This document shows positions 6,328 through 12,664 of a stretch of 12,664 bases of DNA, one piece after another. This DNA comes from Hylemonella sp. UBA6679 (GTDB taxonomy: Bacteria; Pseudomonadota; Gammaproteobacteria; Burkholderiales; Burkholderiaceae_C). The stretch spans positions 1 to 12,664 of the forward strand of contig DKJZ01000105.1 of NCBI GenBank assembly GCA_002454975.1, read 5' to 3'. The position numbers and the translations under genes were made by a program. Every line of letters starts with the position of its first letter. The stretch's first letter is position 1. The notes below the pieces were generated by a model. It was not told where the DNA came from and made no database searches. It saw only the letters and a program-made list of their open reading frames with translations.

Positions 6328-7077
6328 CTAAGCTTGGCGTGAGACCGGGGCTTGCCAATGCCCGTTGACCAGCACTTCGTGCGGGTGGTAGAGCGCCTTG
6401 TAGTTCATCTTGGGGCTTTGTGCGATCCAGTAGCCCAGGTAGAGGTGGGGCAGCCCCATTTGGCGGGCCTGCTCAATTTGCCACAAGATGCCAAAGGTGC
6501 CGTAGCTGGCTTTGACCTCGGGGTCGTAGAAGGTATAGACGGCTGAGAGCCCATCTTCGAGCACATCCAAAATGGCCAGCATGCGCAGGGCACCGGCTTG
6601 GCCCTGCACCGAGGGCTCCCGAAACTCCACCATGCGCGAGTTGACGCGGCTTTGCAGCAAAAACTGGGTGTATTGGTCGATGCTGTCTTGGTCCATGCCC
6701 CCGCCTGCATGGCGCCCGTTTTGGTAGCGCAGGTAAAGCTGGTAGTGCTCAGCCACAAACTCCAGCTTGAGCACGCGGGTTTGCAAGTGGCTGTGGTCGC
6801 GCCAAACGCGGCGCTGCGTGCGGTTGGGCACAAACCCGTGGGTCAGCACCCGCAAGGGCGTGCAGGCTTGGCAGCCGTCGCAGTAGGGGCGGTAGGTGAA
6901 CATGCCGCTGCGCCGAAACCCACGTGCTACCAGCTCAGAGTAGGCGGCGGTGTTGATGAGGTGGCTGGGGGTGGCCACCTGCGAGCGCGCCATGCGGGCA
7001 TCGAGGTAGCTGCAGGGGTAGGGCGCCGTGGCGTAAAACTGCAGGGTCGCCAGCGGCAGGTCGTTGAGGTGCGTCAC
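6328..7077 (-). CDS. bpt: Aspartate/glutamate leucyltransferase (bacterial ATE-like protein)
   Basis: The 249-residue product belongs to the bacterial arginyltransferase-like family. By family knowledge Bpt moves Leu from Leu-tRNA to N-terminal Asp or Glu, making a ClpS/ClpAP degron. The N-terminal domain has C22 in YPCSYL and the Cys cluster C66-DG-C69-QA-C72 after TYRPY, with VPNRTQRRVWRD next; the GNAT-like C-terminal half carries AVYTFYDP and LYLGYWI near 220. The start is taken as GTG 7077, which overlaps the aat stop as GTGA (7074-7077), giving the usual MTHLNDLP-type N-terminus. The frame stays open to 7131, but that part lies inside aat. No Shine-Dalgarno is evident, which fits translational coupling to aat. 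Confidence 0.93.
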   Translation of the reverse strand: MTHLNDLPLATLQFYATAPYPCSYLDARMARSQVATPSHLINTAAYSELVARGFRRSGMFTYRPYCDGCQACTPLRVLTHGFVPNRTQRRVWRDHSHLQTRVLKLEFVAEHYQLYLRYQNGRHAGGGMDQDSIDQYTQFLLQSRVNSRMVEFREPSVQGQAGALRMLAILDVLEDGLSAVYTFYDPEVKASYGTFGILWQIEQARQMGLPHLYLGYWIAQSPKMNYKALYHPHEVLVNGHWQAPVSRQA

Positions 7078-7832
7078 GTCGGGGCAGGGCGGTTCAAAAG
7101 CGCGTCCCAGTATAGAGGGAGGAACTCCCACGTGGGTGGGCTTTGCGCACGCGCTGCGGCAATGTGGGCCACAAAGGCATCGCGGCTGATTTCCCGTGCA
7201 CCCAGCGAAGCCAGATGCCGGGTGTTTTGCTGGCAGTCGATCATCTCAACCCCGTTGGCACGGCAAAACGCCACCAGCGCGGCCAAGGCAATTTTTGACG
7301 CGTCGCTTTGGCGCGTGAACATCGACTCGCCAAACAACGCGCGCCCGATGGCCACGCAGTACAAGCCACCCACCAACTGCCCGTCGACCCAAGTCTCCAC
7401 GCTGTGCGCGTGGCCGGCTTTGTGCAAGGCGCGGTAGGCCCGCACCATGGCCGGCACAATCCAAGTGCCATTTTGCCCGGCACGTCGGCTGCCTGCGCAG
7501 GCTTGAATCACCTGGTCAAACGCCGTGTCAAAGCGCACCTCGGCGTTGGTCTGGCGGGTAAAGTGGCGCAGGGTTTTTTTCAAAGACGGGTGCAGCTTGA
7601 AGTCTGCGGTGTGCAAGACCATGCGCGGGTCGGGGCTCCACCACAGTACGGGCTCGCCCTGGCTGAACCAGGGAAAAATCCCGTGGCGGTAGGCTTTGAG
7701 CAAACGTGCCACGTCCAAATCCATGCCCGCTGCCAGCAAGCCCGGTGCGGGGGTCTGGCTGCCCCAGGCTTGCGCCAGCGGCGGAAAGTCTTCCATGGGG
7801 TCGAGCCAATGCAAGGGCGGCGAGTCGGGCAT
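7074..7832 (-). CDS. aat: Leucyl/phenylalanyl-tRNA--protein transferase
   Basis: The 252-residue enzyme transfers Leu or Phe from tRNA to proteins with N-terminal Arg or Lys, tagging them for ClpS/ClpAP degradation in the cytoplasm. Family motifs are all present: GIFPWF at 51-56, WWSPDPRMVL at 64-73, GTWI at 122-125, SVETW..LVGGLYCV at 144-160, GESMF at 168-172, DASK at 177-180 and the DCQ motif at 199-201. The start is taken as ATG 7832. The reading frame runs open to 8132 through two antisense tRNA genes, which cannot be coding. The Shine-Dalgarno is poor. bpt follows with a four-base overlap, so both N-degron transferases are probably made from one mRNA. Confidence 0.95.
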   Translation of the reverse strand: MPDSPPLHWLDPMEDFPPLAQAWGSQTPAPGLLAAGMDLDVARLLKAYRHGIFPWFSQGEPVLWWSPDPRMVLHTADFKLHPSLKKTLRHFTRQTNAEVRFDTAFDQVIQACAGSRRAGQNGTWIVPAMVRAYRALHKAGHAHSVETWVDGQLVGGLYCVAIGRALFGESMFTRQSDASKIALAALVAFCRANGVEMIDCQQNTRHLASLGAREISRDAFVAHIAAARAQSPPTWEFLPLYWDALLNRPAPT

Positions 7833-7907
7833 GACGCACTGTAGCGCACCTGTGAAAATAGTTGGTGTATCTGACACATGCACGCCAGTTTGGGCCGCTT
7901 TGGGCGC

Positions 7908-7913
7908 TACAAT
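7908..7913 (+). promoter_or_regulatory. Possible -10 element for the tRNA-Pro/tRNA-Arg transcript
   Basis: TACAAT lies 9 bases before the mature 5' end of tRNA-Pro (7923), a normal distance for a short 5' leader. The -35 is unclear. Confidence 0.4.
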
Positions 7914-7922
7914 GCGTGCTGT

Positions 7923-7999
7923 CGGAGCGTAGCGCAGCCTGGTAGCGCATCTGCTTTGGGAGCAGAGGGTCGCGAGTTCGAATCCCGCCGCTCCGACCA
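7923..7999 (+). tRNA. tRNA-Pro (anticodon UGG)
   Basis: The 77-base cloverleaf has acceptor CGGAGCG (7923-7929) paired with CGCTCCG (7989-7995), a discriminator A, and an encoded CCA. The anticodon stem TCTGC/GCAGA encloses TTTGGGA, so the anticodon is TGG (7957-7959) followed by G37, as expected for tRNA-Pro. The T-loop TTCGAAT is intact. UGG is the broad-reading Pro tRNA. A 15-base T-rich spacer separates it from tRNA-Arg. Confidence 0.97.
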
Positions 8000-8014
8000 T
8001 TTTTTCCTCGATCT

Positions 8015-8091
8015 CTGCCCGTAGCTCAGTTGGATAGAGCAACAGCCTTCTAAGCTGTGGGTCGGGGGTTCGATCCCCTCCGGGCAGGCCA
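8015..8091 (+). tRNA. tRNA-Arg (anticodon UCU)
   Basis: Acceptor CTGCCCG (8015-8021) pairs fully with CGGGCAG (8081-8087), then G73 and an encoded CCA (8089-8091). The anticodon stem ACAGC/GCTGT encloses CTTCTAA, giving TCT (8049-8051), the decoder of the rare AGA/AGG Arg codons. The T-arm has one G-T wobble. It probably shares a transcript with tRNA-Pro. The 5' base is C (C1-G72), less usual than G1. Confidence 0.97.
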
Positions 8092-8146
8092 AGCTTGCAA
8101 GCCAAGACCCCAGTGCCTACTTTGTTGCCCACACTTACCCCCTGAT

Positions 8147-9328
8147 ATGTCTGTCACGACCCGCTCGGTCCAAGCGCCCGTGTGGGTGTTGGTGTTCGGC
8201 AATTTTGTCGTGGCCTGCGGGGTCTTGGTGGTGCCCGGCATGCTCGACGCTCTGGCGCAAGATTTGCGCATTTCTGTGCCCACCGCGGGCACCTTGCTCA
8301 GCGTGGCCGCATTGGCCATGTGCCTGGGCGCCCCCGCTTTTGCTGCCTTCACCTCCCGGGTCGACCGGCGGGTGCTGCTGGTGGCCGCGCTCCTTGCCCT
8401 GGGCCTGGGTCACCTGGCCTGCGCCTTGGCCCCTGACTACGTGAGCCTGGCCGTCGTGCGGCCCTTTTCGGTGCTGGGGGCTGCGGTGTTCACGCCCCAG
8501 GCCGCAGCCACCATCGGGCTGATGGTGCCAGCGCACCAGCGCGCCACCGCGGTGACCACCGTGTTTTTAGGCTGGTCCATGGCCTCGGTGCTGGGCATGC
8601 CCATCGGCAATTTGCTGGCCAGTTATGGCTCGTGGCGCTATGCCTTTGCCTTGATTGCTGCGCTGGCCATGCTCGCCGCTGTGTTGGTGTGGCGGGTGAT
8701 TCCGTCAGGCTTGTCCGTGCCCCCCTTGACCTTGTCGTCTTGGGGGCAGGTGGCGCGCAACGCGCGTTTGCGCTTGGTGCTCTTGGCCACGTTCATGTGG
8801 TGCGCCGGGCATCTGATGGTGCTGGGCTACGCTACGCCAGCGTTGCGCGACCTGGTGGGTGCACCCCCGGCCCTGCAGGCCATGTTGCTCACCTTGATGG
8901 GGGTGTGCGGCGTGCTGGGCAATGTGATGTTGTCACGAGCGGTGGCGCGCATTGGGGCTGATGCCGGCTCGCGTGTGGCTTTGTCCTTTGTCATCGGCGG
9001 CATGGTGCTGTGGAGCTTGGCGGCCTGGGCCTGGCCCCGACCTTGGGCCATTGGCCTGGCCATGATGGTGTGGGGCATCGGCTCGTTTGCGTTTGTGTCC
9101 AACCAGCAAGCGCGGCTGGCGGGTTCGGTGCCGGCGCTGGCCTCGGCGTCCTTGGCGCTCAACACCTCAAGCTTGTATGCCGGTCAGGCCCTGGGGGCCG
9201 CTATGGGGGGCTGGATGCTGACCTGGAGCGGCTTTACCAGCCTGGGGCCGGTGGGGCTCACGCTGGTGGGCGTGGCCCTGGCACTCAGCGTGTGGGCCGA
9301 CCGCATCAACCGCGTCGCGCGGTCTTGA
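8147..9328 (+). CDS. MFS transporter, 12-TM drug/metabolite exporter type
   Basis: The 393-residue, highly hydrophobic product has about 12 membrane segments. Loop 2-3 has TSRVDRRVLL at 69-78, the MFS motif A region. A DHA1-type motif C occurs in segment 5 (LGWSMASVLGMPIGN, about 141-155), followed by YGSWRYAFAL. This resembles the AraJ/YdhP (COG2814) exporters, proton antiporters in the inner membrane that export sugars, amino acids or drugs; the substrate cannot be told. The start is ATG 8147; the frame extends into tRNA-Arg and that part is excluded. No Shine-Dalgarno, terminator or clear promoter is visible, so it may be read with the tRNAs. It converges with the molybdenum operon at a 19-base gap. 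Confidence 0.88.
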   Translation: MSVTTRSVQAPVWVLVFGNFVVACGVLVVPGMLDALAQDLRISVPTAGTLLSVAALAMCLGAPAFAAFTSRVDRRVLLVAALLALGLGHLACALAPDYVSLAVVRPFSVLGAAVFTPQAAATIGLMVPAHQRATAVTTVFLGWSMASVLGMPIGNLLASYGSWRYAFALIAALAMLAAVLVWRVIPSGLSVPPLTLSSWGQVARNARLRLVLLATFMWCAGHLMVLGYATPALRDLVGAPPALQAMLLTLMGVCGVLGNVMLSRAVARIGADAGSRVALSFVIGGMVLWSLAAWAWPRPWAIGLAMMVWGIGSFAFVSNQQARLAGSVPALASASLALNTSSLYAGQALGAAMGGWMLTWSGFTSLGPVGLTLVGVALALSVWADRINRVARS

Positions 9329-9347
9329 TGCACGAGCCCGGCCATTT

Positions 9348-10046
9348 TTAAAACTCAAAACCACCTTGGCGGCGCACCGCTTGCGAGGCTGGGCCGCTGA
9401 GCAAATCTGCCATGGCCTGCGCCGCGGCCGGGTTGCTGGCTTGGCTGCAAATGCCCAGGGTGTAGTCGGTGGCCAGCTCAAACTCTGGGGGCAGGTTGCC
9501 CACCAGTTGCACGCCAGGTGTGTAGTTGATCTCGGTCACCTGGGTGCAGCCGATCAGGCCAGCCTCGGTGCTTTTGGCCATCTCGCCCATGGCGGTGGCG
9601 CCATTGGGGTAGGGGCGGAACTTGGCTGCCAAACGCTCGTTCAAGCCCAGCGCGGTCAGCACCTTCATGAAGTGGATGCCAGCGGTGGCCAGCTGCGGGT
9701 CAGGAAAATAAATGCCGCTGGCTTCTTCAAACGCTTGGCGCAGTTGCTCACGCGTGGCAATCGCTGGCACAGGTGTGCCACTGCGCACGGCCACCCCAGT
9801 TTTCACCAGGCCCAGCGAGCGGGCCGAGCCTGCCACCACATGGCCTGAGGCCACCAGGGCGTCAATCAGCGGGCGGGTGAGGATGACCAGGTCGCAAGGT
9901 GTGCCCGCAACCAGCTGGTCACGCATGGCGCCAACCGCGCTGAACGTGCCTTTGACCTGCAGGCCATTGGCGGCTTCAAATTCAGCCTGGACACCTTTGA
10001 CCACCGCGGCTGCAGCGCCGCCACTCAAAATATGCAAATTGTTCAT
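9348..10046 (-). CDS. ModA-like molybdate/oxyanion-binding protein lacking a signal peptide
   Basis: The 232-residue product has the type II periplasmic-binding fold of ModA (SBP_bac_11): an initial beta strand LHILSGGAAAAVV, then TFSAVGAMRDQLVAGTPCDLVILT (about 39-62), where ModA proteins place anion-binding Ser/Thr, and later NGATAMGEMAKSTEAGLIGCTQVTEI. Unlike true ModA it starts directly at the first strand (MNNLHIL) with no signal sequence, lipobox or upstream extension, so it is predicted cytoplasmic. No modB/modC is nearby. Its ATG lies 6 bases after the stop of the molybdenum hydroxylase gene without a Shine-Dalgarno, which suggests coupling. It may bind molybdate or an enzyme substrate, or aid cofactor loading; none of these is shown. 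Confidence 0.8.
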   Translation of the reverse strand: MNNLHILSGGAAAAVVKGVQAEFEAANGLQVKGTFSAVGAMRDQLVAGTPCDLVILTRPLIDALVASGHVVAGSARSLGLVKTGVAVRSGTPVPAIATREQLRQAFEEASGIYFPDPQLATAGIHFMKVLTALGLNERLAAKFRPYPNGATAMGEMAKSTEAGLIGCTQVTEINYTPGVQLVGNLPPEFELATDYTLGICSQASNPAAAQAMADLLSGPASQAVRRQGGFEF

Positions 10047-10052
10047 GTTGGT

Positions 10053-12664
10053 TCAGTGAGAGTTGAGTAAATCCATCAATCGTTGCGCGCTCAGCGGCAG
10101 GCTGTTGACCTCGATGCCCAGGGCCTGAGACACCGCGCTGGCCAGTGCCGCGGTGGTGGGCCCACTGGCGCATTCACCGGCGCCCAAAGGCGGCAGACCG
10201 GGGCCGTCGATGAGCTCGACAGTCAGGGCGGGCAGGTCGGCAAAGCTGTCGATGGGGTAGCTTTCGAAATCGACGCTTTGCAGGCCTTGTGCATCAAACA
10301 CAGCCTGCTCGCGCAGCGCCCAACTGGCGGCTTGCAAGGCGCCGCCTTCGAGCTGCAGGCGCACGCCGGTGTCGCTGATCACTTGCCCCACATCGGCCAC
10401 CACCACGAGCTGCTCGAGGTGCACCGCGTGGTCTACCCTGACTTGTGCCCACGCCGCGCAATATGCGCCGGTGTTTTTATAACGCGCGTAGCCCAAGCCC
10501 CAGCCCACACCTTCGCTGGCGGGGGCTGAGCGGGCCTGCTGCGTGAGCACTTGCAGGCGTGTGAGGACAGCGCGCGCACGTGCATCGCTCAGGTGGGCCA
10601 AGCGCGTGCTGAACACGTCTTGCCCCAGGTGTGCTGCCACCTTGTCCATCATGCTTTCTGCCGCCCACACATTGGCGGGTGCGCCCAGTGCGCGCAGGGC
10701 CGACACCCGCAGCGGCATGGCCAGCACGCGGTGGTTCACGATGTGCTGCTGCGCGATGTCATAAGGGGGCACGGCATTGCGCTTGGAGCCCCCACCCACG
10801 GCCAAAGGCGCATTCACCGCCATGGGCACAGGCGCGGGCTGCTGGGTTTGCCAGGCGCCCAGCAAGGCGGGCGTGCTGCCGCGCCCGGGCCGGGTACCGT
10901 GGCCCTGGCTCCACACCTCTTGCGTCCAATGCGCGATGCGACCCTGCGGGTTCACACCCACTTGCACCCGCACCGACATGGCGGGCGACAGCGGAGCATG
11001 GCGCATTTCAGCCTCGCGCGTCCACATCACCCGCACAGGCTCCGATGTATGCGAGGCCAGCCAGGCGGCGTCAAAAGCCACGTCGTCCGCGCCGTTGTGG
11101 CCATAGCAGCCCGCGCCTTGGGCGTGGTGAACGGTCACGTTTTCGGGCTGGAGTTGCAGCGCCAGCGCCAGGTCACGGCGCAGGTTGAAAATGCCTTGGC
11201 TGTGCGACCACACCTCCAAACGCTCGCCCTGTCGATGCGCCAAAGCGCAGCACAAACCGATGGAGGCATGTTGCAGATAAGGACGCTCAAACTCAGCCTC
11301 AAGCAGCGTCAAATCTGGCGAAGGTGCTCCTTTTTCAGGAGCATGGTCGGCGGGATGGGTGGTGTGCACCACCGTGGTTTGCAGCGCTTGGGCACGCAGC
11401 CACTGCGTGAGCTGGCCCACCGCAGGCACAGCTGCCCCGTCTTGCCAGGCTAGGCTGTCTTGCATGCGCTGCGCAGCTTGCAATGCGGCGTGTTCGGTGC
11501 GCGCCAACACGCCGATGAGTTGACCCTCTTGCACCACCTGGGTCACGTCGGGCAGGGCCTGCAAGGCTTGCACGAGGCTGGCGGCTTGGCCGGGCACAAG
11601 CTGGCCCTGGGGGGTGCGGGGCCGACCCACATAGCCAAAGCACATGCCCGGCAGGGCGAGGTCTTGGATGAAAGTGAACGTGCCCAAGACTTTGGCGGCC
11701 ACGTCATCACGCACATCGGCCGTGGTTTGCCCAGGCAAGCCAGGCTGCGTGGCATGCGGTGCGGAATGGGGTGTGGTGTGGGGCGCGGTGTGGGGCGTGA
11801 TGGCGGTTTGCCACCAAGTTTCTTGGGCGAGATCGGCGTAATGGGCGGTAACGCCTGCCGCTTGAAAAGCGCCCGTGTTGGGGTCTAGGCTGATGTGCGC
11901 GACAGGCACGCCAGTGCGGTGCGCCAGGTGCGCAAGCGCCAGCTCGCGCAGCTGCACAGCGGCCATGCTCAGGGCGGCGCCCGAGTCTTGTACCGAAAGG
12001 CTGCCCGAGGTCACACCTTCGTCGGGGCTGTGCGCGGTGCTGAGTGCGCGCATGCGAACCTGCGCCTCGGGCACCCCCAGGGTTTGCGCCACCACGCGGC
12101 GCAGGGCGTGGGTGATGCCTTGCCCAATGTCGGCCTTGCCCGAGCTGGCAAGGATGTGGCCGTCAACGATGCCCAGCCATTGGCCCAACAAGGGGTGGCT
12201 GCCCAGCACCGCAGGTGGGGCCGGCCAGTTGAGGGCCGAAGGCGTGGGTGAGGCCATGGCTGCATGGCTGCCTGAGGCAAGGTCTGAGGGGCTGGTTAAA
12301 GGGGTTGCTGAGGCCTCAGGCCGAGAAGACGCATCTTCATGCCCCCCAGCCTGATCCTGAACTCTTGCCTGATCCTGTGGCGTTTGCGCAAGCGGCGGCG
12401 TGTGGCTGGCCAGCGCACGTGCAGCCTGCAGCACGGCTTGCACCACGCGCGGCTGGACGCCGCAGCGGCACAGGTTGTTGTGCAAGGCGTCTTTCACGTC
12501 TTGCGCGGTGGGCTCAGGGTTGGCCAGCAGCAGTGCTTGCGCGCGCATCAGCATGCCGCTGGTGCAAAAGCCACACTGCAAAGCTTGGTGCGCGATGAAT
12601 GCGGTTTGCAGGGCGTGTGGCTGCGTGGGCGTGCCCAAACCCTCTAACAGGCCGTTGAAAAAAT
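10053..12664 (-). CDS. Molybdenum hydroxylase: [2Fe-2S] domain fused to molybdopterin-binding subunit (5' end outside window)
   Basis: 869 residues are visible and the frame is open at the right edge. First comes the C-terminal part of a [2Fe-2S] domain (C30-GF-C33 ... NNLC65-R-C67), then a low-complexity Ala/Ser/Pro/Gln linker (about 86-148). A xanthine dehydrogenase-family molybdopterin domain follows, with GKADIGQGI (175-183), a hammerhead-like section starting TFTFIQDLALPGM, GCYGHNGADDVAFDA, a GGGSKRNAVPPYD loop, and the catalytic Glu of GAGE at 830. The order resembles isoquinoline 1-oxidoreductase IorAB and nicotinate dehydrogenase NicAB, which are normally two genes and use no FAD subunit. 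It should hydroxylate an N-heterocycle or aldehyde; the substrate is unknown. A TTG at 12638 is not a start, as homology continues upstream. The ModA-like gene follows by 6 bases. Confidence 0.88.
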   Translation of the reverse strand, partial: FFNGLLEGLGTPTQPHALQTAFIAHQALQCGFCTSGMLMRAQALLLANPEPTAQDVKDALHNNLCRCGVQPRVVQAVLQAARALASHTPPLAQTPQDQARVQDQAGGHEDASSRPEASATPLTSPSDLASGSHAAMASPTPSALNWPAPPAVLGSHPLLGQWLGIVDGHILASSGKADIGQGITHALRRVVAQTLGVPEAQVRMRALSTAHSPDEGVTSGSLSVQDSGAALSMAAVQLRELALAHLAHRTGVPVAHISLDPNTGAFQAAGVTAHYADLAQETWWQTAITPHTAPHTTPHSAPHATQPGLPGQTTADVRDDVAAKVLGTFTFIQDLALPGMCFGYVGRPRTPQGQLVPGQAASLVQALQALPDVTQVVQEGQLIGVLARTEHAALQAAQRMQDSLAWQDGAAVPAVGQLTQWLRAQALQTTVVHTTHPADHAPEKGAPSPDLTLLEAEFERPYLQHASIGLCCALAHRQGERLEVWSHSQGIFNLRRDLALALQLQPENVTVHHAQGAGCYGHNGADDVAFDAAWLASHTSEPVRVMWTREAEMRHAPLSPAMSVRVQVGVNPQGRIAHWTQEVWSQGHGTRPGRGSTPALLGAWQTQQPAPVPMAVNAPLAVGGGSKRNAVPPYDIAQQHIVNHRVLAMPLRVSALRALGAPANVWAAESMMDKVAAHLGQDVFSTRLAHLSDARARAVLTRLQVLTQQARSAPASEGVGWGLGYARYKNTGAYCAAWAQVRVDHAVHLEQLVVVADVGQVISDTGVRLQLEGGALQAASWALREQAVFDAQGLQSVDFESYPIDSFADLPALTVELIDGPGLPPLGAGECASGPTTAALASAVSQALGIEVNSLPLSAQRLMDLLNSH
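11751..11798 (-). repeat. Four 12-bp coding repeats giving a His-Pro tetrapeptide array
   Basis: Four imperfect 12-bp units (11751-11762, 11763-11774, 11775-11786, 11787-11798) encode TPHT-APHT-TPHS-APHA in the molybdopterin subunit (visible residues 289-304). His recurs every fourth residue. It lies between the first molybdopterin section and the hammerhead section, where a loop is tolerated. Confidence 0.8.

Noticed and set aside
7833..8132. Upstream extension of aat, and minus-strand frames with RDSNSRPSAP or RGSNPRPTA-like strings
   Set aside because: These are antisense translations of tRNA-Pro and tRNA-Arg, a familiar source of false proteins.
8057..8146. N-terminal extension of the MFS protein
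   Set aside because: It would begin within the tRNA-Arg gene; the first hydrophobic segment follows ATG 8147 as expected.
9329..9360. Terminator between the converging MFS and ModA-like genes
   Set aside because: There is a short T/A run but no convincing stem.
10083..12647. Several plus-strand frames of 100-300 codons opposite the molybdenum hydroxylase
   Set aside because: They are shadows of a GC-rich gene whose minus-strand product has clear catalytic motifs across the whole stretch.
1..12664. CRISPR arrays, integrases, phage or toxin-antitoxin genes
   Set aside because: No regularly spaced repeats and no related protein motifs were seen on either strand.

Overview
The window looks like a chromosomal segment of a high-GC betaproteobacterium, most likely order Burkholderiales, family Comamonadaceae (Limnohabitans/Rhodoferax/Polaromonas type). 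I infer this from protein character, the ilvB-ilvN-ilvC-pssA-leuA order, the aat-bpt pair, and a palindrome at 5436-5468 that resembles a dispersed intergenic repeat I remember from that family. No database search was possible. No stretch over 300 bases lacks a gene.

Region 1 (1-4177, + strand) is branched-chain amino-acid synthesis. It holds the last codons of ilvB, then ilvN and ilvC, a strong intrinsic terminator, pssA (phosphatidylserine synthase) and leuA (2-isopropylmalate synthase). Between pssA and leuA lies what looks like a complete transcription attenuator. It has a 17-codon leader ORF with four Leu codons in six positions (two of them CTA), a 9-bp terminator hairpin with a T-run, and an upstream ACGGGC that can pair perfectly with the terminator's 5' arm. 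This is the most interesting item in the window. The leader ORF has no Shine-Dalgarno and may be translated from a leaderless mRNA.

Region 2 (4178-5477) holds a secreted PBP7-type D,D-peptidase (pbpG, + strand), preceded by an A/T-rich region with a 9-bp inverted repeat and followed by a bidirectional terminator.

Region 3 (5478-7832, - strand) reads aat, then bpt, then an IclR-family regulator. aat and bpt overlap by four bases (GTGA) and together supply the two leucyl-transferase branches of the bacterial N-degron pathway. tRNA-Pro(UGG) and tRNA-Arg(UCU) follow on the + strand (7923-8091), then a 12-TM MFS exporter (8147-9328).

Region 4 (9348-12664, - strand) is a molybdenum-hydroxylase operon running in from beyond the right edge. 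The large gene is a natural fusion of a [2Fe-2S] domain to an IorB/NicB-type molybdopterin-binding subunit, with an Ala/Ser/Pro/Gln-rich linker and a His-repeat insertion. Six bases downstream is a ModA-like molybdate-binding protein without a signal peptide, which suggests a cytoplasmic role linked to the enzyme. The first visible codons at the right edge depart from the family pattern and deserve a check.
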